Of a stretch of DNA of 64,000 nucleotides, positions 1-9,394 are shown one piece after another. The stretch's first letter is position 1. The number at the start of each line of letters is the position of its first letter. The stretch is from Enterobacter asburiae (GTDB lineage Bacteria > Pseudomonadota > Gammaproteobacteria > Enterobacterales > Enterobacteriaceae). Both the position numbers and the translations under genes were made by a program. The notes beneath the pieces are model-generated. The model was not told where the DNA came from and searched no databases. It saw nothing but the letters and a program-made list of their open reading frames with translations. The DNA is taken from assembly GCF_021440515.1 (NCBI RefSeq), contig NZ_JAKCMV010000002.1, forward strand, positions 1 to 64,000. Reading direction: 5' to 3'.

Positions 1-130
1 CAGGCTATCGGGTCGGGCACCAGCCTGCATCCATGCAGGCTATGCCCTCTCGGCGCGTCCATGCGCCTCGCCCCGGCATTACGGAAACGCTTCGGCGATT
101 TACAGCCGGACCAGGGCGTCGCTGTAACGT
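1..130 (+). other. Open 43-codon stretch, possibly 3' end of an off-window gene
   Basis: Reading from base 1 in the first plus frame, the sequence stays open until a TGA at 128-130. The last 20 or so codons look like coding DNA by eye, but I do not recognise the peptide, and it does not resemble the ends of tktB, talA or maeB, which lie near here in E. coli. The stretch contains the strong inverted repeat at 15-47. It could equally be non-coding. Bases 131-248 hold nothing I can name. Confidence 0.2.
15..47. repeat. Imperfect inverted repeat at the left edge
   Basis: The arms GGGCA-CC-AGCCTGCAT and ATGCAGGCT-A-TGCCC pair around a two-base centre, with a small asymmetry next to the outer five base pairs. 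The string CAGGCTAT also occurs twice, at 1-8 and 35-42. There is no following T-run in either direction, so it is not a clear intrinsic terminator. It may be a repeat-family member cut by the window edge. Confidence 0.4.
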
Positions 131-248
131 GATTCTCTATATGAAATTATTCTCATCGCTTTATGAGGAAAATTACTGGGGAACCCTCAGCCCACTGGAA
201 GAAGGTGCACACACTAAAAACGGTAACCGAATGGTTGCTGTTTTGCTT

Positions 249-1292
249 TTACCGCGTGATCCAAAGCGTTGGCCACGCGTCTGGCCCGTGCCAGCTATCG
301 CAGCTCGGCTCTTCGGCATAGCGCACCAGACGGAACCGCTGGCCGTCAAAACGCCAGCGGGTCTGGATCCCGCAGTCCCCCATTCCCCGACCCAGCGACA
401 GGGTACTTAACTCGCGGGTTTTCTCGTCAAAGCTGGCGTTCATCAGCTCCATCTCTCCGCTGTCGTCTGAAGGGGTAAACGGCAGACGCAGCCGGACGCT
501 CCGGGCCGCGAACGGCTTTTTGCGCGACACCAGCCACGCCAGATCGATAGTGTTATACGCCCCGGCTTCGCAGCCGATCGTCAGCAGCGCTTTATCATCG
601 GTTAACGCGGTCACCCGCACTTCCCGGCGCGACGGATCCAGAGAGCACTGGCTGTTGTTCATCCGCCAGGTGCCGTAATCCAGCAGATCGTTAAGCTCCT
701 TGTGCGACAGCGGCGTCGGCGTCGGGTTGACCACCGCCACCTCTTTCAGCGCGGGCGCAGGGGGTACGCTTAGCGGCGGCTGCCCGCCCTTTTTGATCCA
801 CGCCGTTTCACTGCCCACGCGCTTTTGCTGAGCATCAATAAACAGCAGCGCGGCCTTGAGGCCGTCGAGCGAGATAACCTGCTGCCCGCCCTGAAGGCGC
901 AGCGCGTTTCCTTCCTGGATGGATTTCAAAAACGCGGTAATGGTCGCGGCATCGTCGGTCATCACATGCCACGGGGTGAGCTTCCAGCGCGGAGGGGCAA
1001 GCCTGACCGGGGCGCTGTCCAGCAACAGCCGGGGGGCGATAGCGGGCTCGCCGACCGACGGGGACGACAGCCCGCCGAGGTCGATGCGCAGCGTGGCGTC
1101 GGCTTTCGCGCCCGCGCTGCGGCTTAAGGTCATGACCAGCCCGCGGTGTTCGCCGGTATTGCGCGCAACGCAAAAATTCTGGTTATTGCAGGTCACCTGC
1201 CAGTCGCCGAAGGACTGCTGTGCAGGCGCTGCCCGCACCAGAGGCGCGAACAGCACGAAAAGTAAGGAGAGAATATAAACGCAGTAGCGCAT
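249..1292 (-). CDS. ypfG: YpfG, DUF1176 periplasmic protein
   Basis: Predicted 347-residue exported protein, the same length as E. coli YpfG (DUF1176 family). No biochemical role is established for the family. The N-terminus reads MRYCVYILSLLFVLFAPLVRA, a basic start, a hydrophobic core and an A-x-A-like signal-peptidase site, so the mature protein should be periplasmic. Several Cys residues (for example CNNQNFC just after the signal) could form disulphides. I chose the ATG at 1292 over an upstream in-frame ATG at 1322 because the signal peptide begins there and the length then matches the family. It is the last gene of a minus-strand series after nudK and aegA, 105 bp downstream of nudK, probably transcribed separately. 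Confidence 0.85.
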   Translation of the reverse strand: MRYCVYILSLLFVLFAPLVRAAPAQQSFGDWQVTCNNQNFCVARNTGEHRGLVMTLSRSAGAKADATLRIDLGGLSSPSVGEPAIAPRLLLDSAPVRLAPPRWKLTPWHVMTDDAATITAFLKSIQEGNALRLQGGQQVISLDGLKAALLFIDAQQKRVGSETAWIKKGGQPPLSVPPAPALKEVAVVNPTPTPLSHKELNDLLDYGTWRMNNSQCSLDPSRREVRVTALTDDKALLTIGCEAGAYNTIDLAWLVSRKKPFAARSVRLRLPFTPSDDSGEMELMNASFDEKTRELSTLSLGRGMGDCGIQTRWRFDGQRFRLVRYAEEPSCDSWHGPDAWPTLWITR

Positions 1293-1397
1293 GGATGGCA
1301 CGATCCCGGAAACGAAATGCATATCTGGGCGGTATCTTCGTGTTACATCCCCGCTCGCTCAATCGGATTTATCGGATAGATTTATCCGAAAGACAGA

Positions 1398-1991
1398 CTA
1401 GCGCCGTTCGAAAGCGGCATTCATCAGCCCGTTTGCCTGCAAATACTGCAATAAGATCACCGCTTTACCGTCCCTGATCTCGCCGGATTTCATCATTGCC
1501 AGCGCCTCGGAAAAAGGCATTTCCAGCACGTCGATATCTTCATCCTCCACGCCGCCGCCCCGGTTCACGCGCTGCGCGTCGCTGTATTCGGCAATAAAGA
1601 AGTGAACCAGCTCCGTGACGCCGCCCGGTGACATGTACAGCTCAAAGACCTTCTGCACCTCACCCACCTCAAAGCCAGTTTCTTCGATAGCCTCTTTGCG
1701 GATACAGACTTCCGGCTCGTCGTCATCCAGCAGGCCAGCGCAGGTTTCAATCAGGCGCCCGTCCGGGTTGCCGTTCACCCAGGTCGCCACGCGGAACTGG
1801 CGAATGAGCACCACGCTCTGCTTGTCGCGGTTATAGAGCAGGATGGTGGCGCCGTTGCCGCGATCGTAGACCTCACGCCTGTGGCGGATCACCTCGCCGT
1901 TTTTGCGCGTTAAGTCGTAGGTGATGTTGCGAAGGACAAAGTAGTTTTCAGAAAGGATTTTGTCTTTAATGACGTCTATTTTCAGGGTCAT
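1398..1991 (-). CDS. nudK: GDP-mannose pyrophosphatase NudK
   Basis: Nudix hydrolase of 197 residues, close to E. coli NudK (191), which cleaves GDP-mannose to GMP and mannose 1-phosphate in the cytoplasm. The Nudix box is visible at about residues 86-108 as G-x5-E-x7-R-K-E-A-I-E-E-T-G, with the metal-binding glutamates intact. The N-terminal stretch [26 protein letters not shown] is characteristic of the NudK branch. It lies 67 bp downstream of aegA on the same strand. A TATAAG-like -10 in that gap suggests its own promoter. The C-terminus is a few residues longer than in E. coli (ending NAAFERR). Identification is firm from overall similarity. Confidence 0.93.
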   Translation of the reverse strand: MTLKIDVIKDKILSENYFVLRNITYDLTRKNGEVIRHRREVYDRGNGATILLYNRDKQSVVLIRQFRVATWVNGNPDGRLIETCAGLLDDDEPEVCIRKEAIEETGFEVGEVQKVFELYMSPGGVTELVHFFIAEYSDAQRVNRGGGVEDEDIDVLEMPFSEALAMMKSGEIRDGKAVILLQYLQANGLMNAAFERR

Positions 1992-2058
1992 ACAGGCTCC
2001 ACGGCGTAATGAGTGCCCTTATACTACGCCGCGAAGCCCGCTTTGTCGCCCGCCGGGA

Positions 2059-4020
2059 TCAGTGCGTGTCCGGCGCGTTGACCCCCAGCCAGTCCATCAT
2101 TCCCCGCGCGGCATGACGCCCTTCCGCCATCGCCGTGACCACCAGATCCGCCCCGCGCACCGCGTCACCGCCCGCGAAAATTTTCGGGTTCGTGGTCTGG
2201 TAGCGATACGGGCTGTCCACCGAGGCCACAATGCGTCCCCAGTCGTCGGTGCGGACACCCTGCTCGTCGAGCCACGGCATGGCGTGCGGGTTAAATCCGA
2301 AGGCCATGATCACCGCGTCCGCGGGCATGACAAACTCGCTGCCCGCCACCGGAACAGGCCGACGCCGCCCCTGCGCATCCGGCTCGCCAAGCTCGGTGCG
2401 CAGCATCCGAATGCCGTTCACCGCGCCGTTTTCCGACAGCGTCAGCTCAACGGGCTGCACGTTAAATTCAAATTCCGCACCTTCTTCTTTGGCGTTTTTG
2501 ACCTCTTTTTTCGAGCCGGGCATGTTGGCCTCATCGCGACGGTAGGCGCAGGTGACCTTCGCCGCCCCGTGGCGCAGCGCGGTACGCACGCAGTCCATCG
2601 CCGTATCACCGCCGCCAAGCACCACCACGTTCAGCCCGTGCGTGTCGATAAACGGCTCGCCCCGGGCGGGCTCAAGCCCCATCACGTTACGGGTGTTCGC
2701 CACTAAAAACGGCAGCGCGTCGTACACGCCCGGCGCGTCTTCATGAGGAATGCCCGCCTTCATGGAGCGGTAGGTGCCCACGCCGATGAACAGCGCGTCG
2801 TACTCAGTCAGCAGCTGAGATAGCGGCACATCGTTGCCCACCTCGCAGTTCAGCTCGAACCGAATGCCCATCCCGGTGAAGATCTCTCTGCGCCGGGCGA
2901 GCAGGGATTTGTCGAGCTTGAAGGCCGGGATGCCGAAGGTGAGCAGTCCGCCGATTTCCGGGTGGCGATCGTAGACGGTCACGCTGACCCCGTTGCGTAC
3001 CAGCAGATCCGCGCAGGCCAGCCCTGCCGGTCCCGCGCCGATAATGGCGACGCGTTTATCCACCGGGGTAACGCCGCTCATGTCCGGCTTCCAGCCCATC
3101 GCCAGCGCCTGGTCGGAGATATAGCGCTCGATGTTGCCGATGGTCACCGAACCGGATTCATCGCGAACCGTGCAGGCCCCCTCGCATAATCGGTCCTGCG
3201 GACAGACACGGCCGGTGATTTCAGGTAAACAGTTGGTCTGGTGGGAAAGCTCGACGGCGCCCGCGATATCCCCCGCCTTCACCCGCGCGATCCACTGCGG
3301 AATGTGGTTATGCAGCGGGCAGGTCCACTCGCAGATGCTGTGCTCACCGCAGCTCAGGCAGCGGGAGGCCTCGCGATGCGCCTGCTCGCGGCGAAAAGGC
3401 AGGTAGATTTCCTTAAAGTGGCAGGCTCGCTCGCCGGGCGCCAGCTTGTCCGGCTCGCCGCGTGGGGGCAGCGCCTGCATCTGCTGCCGCTTTGTTTGCA
3501 CAGGTGTGTTGCGGGCAGCCTCGCTGTGCCAGGGCTGCGCTTCAAGGCTTGCGGTGCGCTGACGGCGGGATTTCGCGAGGCTTTCCAGCACGCCGGGCGT
3601 GGCGAGCCTCAGCACGTCCGCCGGGCAGTTTTCGATACAGGCCGGACCCTGCGGACGGTCAATACACAAATCGCACTTGTGCGCCGTGGCTTTTGTGCCG
3701 CTGACCAAGATCTCCATCGTGCCAAAGGGACAGGCGACCACGCAGGATTTGCAGCCAATGCATTTTTGCTGGTTAACCTGAATGCTGTCGGCGCGTTTAC
3801 CGATCGCCCCGTTCGGACAGCTTTGCAGGCAGGGGGCGTTTTCACAGTGGTGGCAGGTGACGGGGCTTTTCCCGGCGCCAGACCTGAGTACCGTAATGCG
3901 AGGATGGAAATGACGCTCGCTCAGAACATGTTGCTCATCGTTGTGCGCCATAACGCAGGCGACTTCGCACGCGCGGCATCCGATACAGTGCTGGCTGTTG
4001 GCCATAATAAAACGATTCAT
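2059..4020 (-). CDS. aegA: AegA, Fe-S/FAD oxidoreductase
   Basis: A 653-residue redox protein, E. coli AegA being 659. The N-terminal third is a ferredoxin-type module with repeated cysteine clusters (CIGCRACEVAC, CHHCENAPC, CIGCKSCVVACP, CDLC...CIENCP). The C-terminal two thirds resemble the small subunit of glutamate synthase (GltD): CLSCGEHSICEWTCP, an FAD motif GAGPAGLACADLL and an NAD(P)H motif GGGDTAMDC. E. coli aegA is anaerobically induced and has been linked to formate-dependent urate breakdown. The start at 4020 gives MNRFIMANSQHCIGC, matches family N-termini and has AGGTG upstream. An in-frame ATG 123 bp further upstream is rejected. It is divergent from narQ, with only a weak FNR-like half site between them. 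Confidence 0.92.
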   Translation of the reverse strand: MNRFIMANSQHCIGCRACEVACVMAHNDEQHVLSERHFHPRITVLRSGAGKSPVTCHHCENAPCLQSCPNGAIGKRADSIQVNQQKCIGCKSCVVACPFGTMEILVSGTKATAHKCDLCIDRPQGPACIENCPADVLRLATPGVLESLAKSRRQRTASLEAQPWHSEAARNTPVQTKRQQMQALPPRGEPDKLAPGERACHFKEIYLPFRREQAHREASRCLSCGEHSICEWTCPLHNHIPQWIARVKAGDIAGAVELSHQTNCLPEITGRVCPQDRLCEGACTVRDESGSVTIGNIERYISDQALAMGWKPDMSGVTPVDKRVAIIGAGPAGLACADLLVRNGVSVTVYDRHPEIGGLLTFGIPAFKLDKSLLARRREIFTGMGIRFELNCEVGNDVPLSQLLTEYDALFIGVGTYRSMKAGIPHEDAPGVYDALPFLVANTRNVMGLEPARGEPFIDTHGLNVVVLGGGDTAMDCVRTALRHGAAKVTCAYRRDEANMPGSKKEVKNAKEEGAEFEFNVQPVELTLSENGAVNGIRMLRTELGEPDAQGRRRPVPVAGSEFVMPADAVIMAFGFNPHAMPWLDEQGVRTDDWGRIVASVDSPYRYQTTNPKIFAGGDAVRGADLVVTAMAEGRHAARGMMDWLGVNAPDTH

Positions 4021-4206
4021 AACAACACCTGTTTTTGGTTCAATAACCTTATTCTTTATGGTATTTACCCACGACGGCGTAGTCAGGCAATGTTCAAATG
4101 CCCAGGATGAGGCACTACTTACAGGGAACCTGAGGCAGATCAATTTATTTCAGCGCAGTTGAAACCCTGTTTCATCTGCTGACTTTTCTTTTCAGGAAGC
4201 TGTTTA

Positions 4207-5901
4207 GTGACCGTAAAACGACCCGTTTCCCGAAGCCTTGCGCGGGCTTTCTTTTCCATCGTGCTGTTATCCGCCTTGACCAGCGCCATCGCGCTGCTGA
4301 CCCTTGCCAGCAGCCAGCGCGACGCCGAAGCGATTAACATTGCCGGTTCCCTACGAATGCAGAGCTACCGCCTGGGCTACGAAATGCAGCGCGCCAGCCC
4401 GGAGCTGCAAACCCACCGCCAGAACTGGCAGCAGACGTTAAGCGCCCCGGCGCTGCTGACGCTTGACCGCTGGTACGTGCCGGACGACGTGAAGCAGCGC
4501 TATCAGCAGCTGCACCTCGCCTGGCAGGAGATGGACGCGCAGATAGCCAACGGCAACAGCGGCTGGTATCAGGCGCATATCCAGAACTTCGTCGGGCGTA
4601 TCGACGCCTTCGTGCTCGCGCTTCAGCACTATACGGAACACAAAATCCGCCTGGTTATCCTGATCTCGCTTATCGGCGGCGTGGGCATTTTACTGCTGGC
4701 CGTGCTGACGCTGCGCCGCATTCGCCGTGAAGTGGTCGCCCCGCTGAACCATCTGGTGGCCGCCAGCGAGCGCATCGAACAGGGCATTTTTGATATCCCG
4801 GCTCCGGATACCCGCCTGCCCAACGAGCTGGGCAATTTATCCCTCGCCTTTAACCACATGTCGGCAGAGCTGCACACGCTGTATCGCTCGCTGGAGCAGT
4901 CGGTTGCCGAAAAGACCCGGCACCTGAACGACGCCCACCAGCAGCTCGAAATGCTGTTCAAATGCTCTCAGGCGCTGAACACCGGGCAGATAGACAGCCA
5001 CTGTTTCCGCCACATATTGCAGATTGTGCAGGAGTACGCGCAGATGGGTTTTCTGGCGCTGCGCACCAGCGACGACTGGCAGCTGTGCGAAGGAAAAGAG
5101 GTTCCGCAGATGGCGATGCAAACCCTGCCGGTGGTGATGCAGGAGACCCTTTACGGCGAGCTGCGCTGGCAAAGCGAGGCCGGGGACACCCTCACGCCGC
5201 TGATGAAAAGCGTGGCGACGATGCTCGGGCGCGGGCTCTATTTCAACGAGGCGCAGAAGCACTACCAGCAGCTGCTGCTGATGGAGGAGCGCGCCACCAT
5301 CGCCCGCGAGCTGCACGATTCGCTGGCGCAGGTGCTCTCTTACCTGCGCATTCAGCTCACCCTGCTTAAACACGCGGTGCCGGAGGAAAACGCCCCGGCG
5401 CAGACCATTATTGGCGATTTCTCCCGCGAGCTGAACAACGCCTGGCGCCAGCTGCGCGAGCTGCTTACCACCTTCCGCCTGACGCTCAACCACGCCAACC
5501 TGCCGGGAGCGCTTCAGGAGTCTCTCGACAGCCTGCAAAGCCAGACGCGGGCGAAGCTTGTCCTCGACTGCCGCCTCTCCTCGCTGGCGCTGGATGCACA
5601 GCGCCAGGTGCATCTGCTCCAGATCGTGCGTGAAGCGGTGCTCAACGCCATCAAACATTCAGGGGCGAGTGAAATCACGGTCAGCTGCGTGACCGCTGCG
5701 GACGGAACGCACAGCGTCACGGTGCGGGATAACGGCGTCGGTATTGGCGAGGCCAGCGAACCGCCGGGACATTACGGATTGAACATTATGCGCGAGCGCG
5801 CCGAAAGGCTTGGCGGCACGCTGCGCTTTTCACAACCGCCGGGCGGCGGGACGCAGGTCAGCGTGACATTCACCTCGCCGATGAGTATTACGGGTAAATA
5901 A
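4207..5901 (+). CDS. narQ: Nitrate/nitrite sensor histidine kinase NarQ
   Basis: A 564-residue inner-membrane sensor kinase (E. coli 566) that detects periplasmic nitrate and nitrite and phosphorylates NarL/NarP. It has a first membrane helix at about residues 13-34, then the ligand-binding P-box INIAGSLRMQSYRLG at about 44-58, a periplasmic helical domain, a second helix at about 147-167, a HAMP domain, a cysteine-poor central module and a HisKA_3-type dimerisation helix, ERATIARELHDSLAQ, carrying the phospho-accepting His. The ATPase N-box is EAVLNAIKHSG. It starts with GTG, as in E. coli, 9 bases after AGGA. Its stop codon lies inside a perfect GTAAA-N5-GTAAA repeat that may serve acrD. 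Confidence 0.95.
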   Translation: MTVKRPVSRSLARAFFSIVLLSALTSAIALLTLASSQRDAEAINIAGSLRMQSYRLGYEMQRASPELQTHRQNWQQTLSAPALLTLDRWYVPDDVKQRYQQLHLAWQEMDAQIANGNSGWYQAHIQNFVGRIDAFVLALQHYTEHKIRLVILISLIGGVGILLLAVLTLRRIRREVVAPLNHLVAASERIEQGIFDIPAPDTRLPNELGNLSLAFNHMSAELHTLYRSLEQSVAEKTRHLNDAHQQLEMLFKCSQALNTGQIDSHCFRHILQIVQEYAQMGFLALRTSDDWQLCEGKEVPQMAMQTLPVVMQETLYGELRWQSEAGDTLTPLMKSVATMLGRGLYFNEAQKHYQQLLLMEERATIARELHDSLAQVLSYLRIQLTLLKHAVPEENAPAQTIIGDFSRELNNAWRQLRELLTTFRLTLNHANLPGALQESLDSLQSQTRAKLVLDCRLSSLALDAQRQVHLLQIVREAVLNAIKHSGASEITVSCVTAADGTHSVTVRDNGVGIGEASEPPGHYGLNIMRERAERLGGTLRFSQPPGGGTQVSVTFTSPMSITGK

Positions 5902-5908
5902 CGGTAAA
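5894..5908. promoter_or_regulatory. CpxR-type box upstream of acrD
   Basis: The sequence is GTAAA-TAACG-GTAAA, an exact match to the CpxR consensus GTAAA-N5-GTAAA. It overlaps the narQ stop codon and lies about 195 bp before the acrD start. CpxR participation at acrD is known in E. coli, but binding at this exact site is inferred. Confidence 0.55.
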
Positions 5909-6013
5909 TTAACGGCAACCGTCACCGTCACGCCCGCAACCTGCGTGATACTTGCCGTGCTGCCTGCGGGGAGAAGCGCTGTAAAAGGGCATGATAATTT
6001 ACACTATCTCCTT

Positions 6014-6031
6014 TTTTTCTCCACGTTTGGC
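6014..6031 (+). promoter_or_regulatory. BaeR box of acrD
   Basis: TTTTTCTCCACGTTTGGC matches the published BaeR consensus TTTTTCTCCATnATTGGC at all but two defined positions and sits 72-89 bp upstream of the acrD start. In E. coli, BaeSR induces acrD and mdtABC in response to indole, zinc and copper, and other envelope stresses. Confidence 0.75.
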
Positions 6032-6102
6032 CTGCGCCTTACCGCTAGAGTTAGGCGGGCAATATACAATAATGACGTGCTGCAAAATGAGGTCACATTT
6101 AC

Positions 6103-9100
6103 ATGGCGAATTTCTTTATCGATCGCCCCATTTTTGCCTGGGTGCTTGCGATACTTTTGTGTCTGACGGGCGTCCTGGCAATTACTTCACTTCCCGTTGA
6201 GCAATATCCCGACCTGGCACCGCCAAACGTCCGTATCACCGCCAACTACCCCGGCGCATCGGCACAAACGCTGGAAAATACCGTAACCCAGGTGGTCGAA
6301 CAGAACATGACCGGGCTGGATAACCTGATGTACATGTCCTCCCAGAGCAGCGCCACCGGGCAGGCAACCATCACCCTGAGCTTTACCGCGGGCACGGACC
6401 CGGATGAAGCCGTCCAGCAGGTGCAGAACCAGCTGCAATCCGCCATGCGAAAACTGCCGCAGGCGGTGCAAAACCAGGGGGTCACCGTGCGTAAAACCGG
6501 TGACACCAACATCCTGACCATCGCCTTTGTCTCAACCGACGGCTCGATGGATAAACAGGATATTGCCGACTACGTGGCCAGTAATATTCAGGATCCGCTT
6601 AGCCGTATTAACGGCGTCGGCGATATCGACGCCTATGGCTCGCAGTACTCCATGCGCATCTGGCTCGATCCGAACAAGCTTAACAGCGTCCAGATGACCG
6701 CCACCGACGTGACGGACGCCATCAAATCTCAGAACGCCCAAATCGCCGTTGGGCAGCTAGGGGGCACTCCATCCGTCGATAATCAGGCGCTGAACGCCAC
6801 CATCAACTCGCAGTCGCTGCTCCAGACCCCTGACCAGTTCCGCAATATCACGCTGCGGGTCAATCAGGACGGCTCCGAGGTCAAACTCGGGGATGTCGCC
6901 ACGGTAGAAATGGGCGCCGAAAAGTATGATTACCTCAGCCGCTTCAATGGCAATCAGGCCTCCGGTTTAGGGGTAAAGCTGGCATCCGGGGCCAACGAAA
7001 TGGCGACCGCGAAGCTGGTGTTAGATCGCCTGGACGAGCTGTCGCAGTATTTCCCGCACGGGCTGGAGTATAAGGTCGCCTACGAAACCACCTCGTTCGT
7101 GAAGGCGTCAATTGAGGACGTGGTGAAAACCCTGCTCGAAGCGATCGCTCTGGTCTTCCTGGTGATGTATCTGTTCCTGCAAAACTTCCGCGCCACGCTT
7201 ATCCCCACCATCGCCGTGCCGGTGGTGCTGCTCGGCACCTTCGCCGTGCTCTATACCTTCGGCTACAGCATCAACACCCTGACCATGTTTGCGATGGTGC
7301 TGGCGATAGGCCTGCTGGTGGACGATGCCATCGTGGTGGTCGAGAACGTCGAGCGCATCATGAGCGAGGAAGGGCTGTCGCCGCGCGAGGCGACGCGAAA
7401 ATCAATGGGGCAAATCCAGGGGGCGCTGGTCGGTATCGCGATGGTGCTCTCGGCGGTATTTATTCCGATGGCCTTCTTCGGCGGCACGACCGGGGCGATT
7501 TACCGCCAGTTCTCCATCACCATCGTTTCGGCGATGGTGCTGTCGGTGCTGGTGGCAATGATCCTCACGCCTGCGCTCTGTACCACCATCCTCAAACCGC
7601 TGCACAAAGGCGAACATCACGGCCAGAAAGGGTTCTTCGGCTGGTTTAACCGCATGTTCAACCGCAACGCCGCGCGTTACGAAGCGGGCGTCGGGCGCGT
7701 GCTGAGCCGCAGCCTGCGCTGGATGGTGGTCTACGTGCTGCTGCTGGGCGGCATGGTATTCCTGTTCCTGCGCCTGCCGACGTCGTTCCTGCCGATGGAA
7801 GACCGCGGCATGTTTATCACCTCGGTACAGCTTCCGAGCGGCGCGACGCAGCAGCAGACCTTAAAAGTGGTCGAGAAGGTGGAGCAGTATTTCCATACCA
7901 AAGAGAAAGATAACGTCGTGTCGGTGTTCGCCACCGTGGGCTCCGGCCCCGGCGGTAACGGACAGAACGTGGCGCGTATGTTCGTGCGCCTGAAGGACTG
8001 GGACGCGCGCGATCCGGATACCGGCTCGTCGTTTGCCATCATCGAACGCGCCACGCATGCCTTTAAAGATATTAAAGAGGCCCGCGTGTTTGCCAGCAGC
8101 CCGCCCGCCATCAGCGGCTTGGGCAGCTCCGCCGGGTTTGATATGGAGCTTCAGGATCACGCCGGCGCGGGTCATGACGCGCTGATGGCCGCACGCGATA
8201 AGCTCTTAGAGCTGGCGGGCAAAGACGCTACCCTTACCCGCGTTCGCCACAACGGGCTTGATGACAGCCCGCAGCTACAGGTGGATATCGACCAGCGCAA
8301 AGCGCAGGCGCTGGGGGTATCGATTGATGATATCAACGACACGCTGCAAACGGCCTGGGGCTCAAGCTACGTGAATGACTTTATGGACAGGGGCCGCGTG
8401 AAGAAGGTGTACGTCCAGTCTGCCGCACCGTTCCGAATGCTCCCGGACGATATCAACCGCTGGTACGTGCGTAACAACGCGGGCGGGATGGTGCCCTTCT
8501 CGGCCTTCGCCAGCTCGCACTGGGAGAGCGGCTCCCCGCGTCTGGAACGTTACAACGGCTATTCGGCGGTAGAGATCGTCGGTGAAGCCGCGCCGGGCAT
8601 CAGTACCGGGACGGCGATGGATACGATGGAAAAACTGGTGCAGCAGCTGCCGAGCGGGTTTGGCCTCCAGTGGACGGCGATGTCCTACCAGGAACGCCTC
8701 TCCGGCGCGCAGGCGCCCGCGCTATATGCCCTGTCGCTGCTGGTGGTGTTCCTCTGTCTGGCCGCGCTGTATGAGAGCTGGTCGGTGCCCTTCTCGGTCA
8801 TGCTGGTGGTTCCGCTGGGGGTGATTGGCGCCCTGCTGGCAACCTGGATGCGCGGTCTTGAAAACGATGTCTACTTCCAGGTGGGGCTGCTGACGGTCAT
8901 CGGCCTGTCGGCGAAAAACGCCATTCTGATCGTGGAGTTTGCCAACGAGATGAACGCCAAAGGCCACGATCTGCTGGAATCGACTCTCCACGCCTGCCGC
9001 CAGCGCCTGCGCCCGATTCTGATGACCTCGCTGGCGTTTGTCTTCGGCGTCCTGCCGATGGCGACCAGCTCCGGCGCGGGCTCCAGCAGCCAGCACGCGG

Positions 9101-9216
9101 TAGGCACCGGCGTGATGGGCGGCATGATCTCCGCTACCGTTCTGGCTATCTATTTTGTCCCGCTGTTCTTTGTCCTGGTGCGCCGTCGCTTCCCGCTGAA
9201 AGAGCGTCCAGAGTAA
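6103..9216 (+). CDS. acrD: AcrD, RND multidrug efflux transporter
   Basis: A 1037-residue proton-driven RND pump, the same length as E. coli AcrD, exporting aminoglycosides, bile salts and other amphiphilic drugs together with AcrA and TolC. It begins [19 protein letters not shown] (first of twelve helices). Two large periplasmic loops follow helices 1 and 7, and the proton-relay aspartates are visible in [18 protein letters not shown] in helix 4. The second half starts the typical repeat near [27 protein letters not shown]. The start codon has GAGG about 10 bases upstream. It is a single-gene unit between narQ and a strong terminator. The BaeR and CpxR boxes upstream point to envelope-stress control. 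AcrB and AcrF are close paralogues, but the position after narQ supports AcrD. Confidence 0.96.
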   Translation: MANFFIDRPIFAWVLAILLCLTGVLAITSLPVEQYPDLAPPNVRITANYPGASAQTLENTVTQVVEQNMTGLDNLMYMSSQSSATGQATITLSFTAGTDPDEAVQQVQNQLQSAMRKLPQAVQNQGVTVRKTGDTNILTIAFVSTDGSMDKQDIADYVASNIQDPLSRINGVGDIDAYGSQYSMRIWLDPNKLNSVQMTATDVTDAIKSQNAQIAVGQLGGTPSVDNQALNATINSQSLLQTPDQFRNITLRVNQDGSEVKLGDVATVEMGAEKYDYLSRFNGNQASGLGVKLASGANEMATAKLVLDRLDELSQYFPHGLEYKVAYETTSFVKASIEDVVKTLLEAIALVFLVMYLFLQNFRATLIPTIAVPVVLLGTFAVLYTFGYSINTLTMFAMVLAIGLLVDDAIVVVENVERIMSEEGLSPREATRKSMGQIQGALVGIAMVLSAVFIPMAFFGGTTGAIYRQFSITIVSAMVLSVLVAMILTPALCTTILKPLHKGEHHGQKGFFGWFNRMFNRNAARYEAGVGRVLSRSLRWMVVYVLLLGGMVFLFLRLPTSFLPMEDRGMFITSVQLPSGATQQQTLKVVEKVEQYFHTKEKDNVVSVFATVGSGPGGNGQNVARMFVRLKDWDARDPDTGSSFAIIERATHAFKDIKEARVFASSPPAISGLGSSAGFDMELQDHAGAGHDALMAARDKLLELAGKDATLTRVRHNGLDDSPQLQVDIDQRKAQALGVSIDDINDTLQTAWGSSYVNDFMDRGRVKKVYVQSAAPFRMLPDDINRWYVRNNAGGMVPFSAFASSHWESGSPRLERYNGYSAVEIVGEAAPGISTGTAMDTMEKLVQQLPSGFGLQWTAMSYQERLSGAQAPALYALSLLVVFLCLAALYESWSVPFSVMLVVPLGVIGALLATWMRGLENDVYFQVGLLTVIGLSAKNAILIVEFANEMNAKGHDLLESTLHACRQRLRPILMTSLAFVFGVLPMATSSGAGSSSQHAVGTGVMGGMISATVLAIYFVPLFFVLVRRRFPLKERPE

Positions 9217-9240
9217 TCTGCTGGCGGATAACAGGTATAA

Positions 9241-9270
9241 AAAAGGCGGCTTTTTAAGCCGCCTTTTTTT
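9241..9270 (+). terminator. Intrinsic terminator after acrD
   Basis: A 12-bp perfect stem (AAAAGGCGGCTT / AAGCCGCCTTTT) with a three-base loop is followed by a T-run, 25 bp after the acrD stop. It has A-rich and T-rich flanks and could also stop ypfM transcription arriving from the right. Confidence 0.92.
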
Positions 9271-9334
9271 GTGTGATTAATTCACACTTTAGTTATTTTA
9301 AGAATAATAGTGCTCTTGCAATTCTCACTGGATA

Positions 9335-9394
9335 TCATTTACGAAGCATGCCTTCGATAAAGTCTTTCCAGTTCCCCAGTTCACGTTCAATCAT
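9335..9394 (-). CDS. ypfM: YpfM, 19-residue small protein
   Basis: A 19-codon reading frame, MIERELGNWKDFIEGMLRK, nearly identical to E. coli YpfM, a small protein whose expression was shown by tagging. Its function is not established to my knowledge. The peptide is amphipathic and has no membrane segment. A good ribosome-binding site (AGAGAGGCAATT directly before ATG) supports translation. It lies between acrD and yffB on the minus strand, the same context as in E. coli. Conservation of every residue but one against my memory of the E. coli peptide, despite diverged flanks, is the main support. Confidence 0.88.
   Translation of the reverse strand: MIERELGNWKDFIEGMLRK

Noticed and set aside
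1-42. CAGGCTAT direct repeat as a target duplication or attachment site
   Set aside because: It is explained by the arms of the inverted repeat, and no integrase or insertion sequence is adjacent.
33-410. 125-codon plus-strand frame at the left edge
   Set aside because: It runs antisense into ypfG and has low-complexity, Arg-rich composition; no start signal is evident.
1373-1388. Hairpin CGGATA-GATT-TATCCG downstream of nudK
   Set aside because: Only six base pairs and no T-run on the minus strand, so it cannot be called a terminator with confidence.
4130-4143. FNR-like sequence CTGAG-GCAG-ATCAA between aegA and narQ
   Set aside because: Only one half matches well. It lies about 110 bp from the aegA start, and no fitting -10 was found, so I did not list it although aegA is FNR-linked in E. 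coli.
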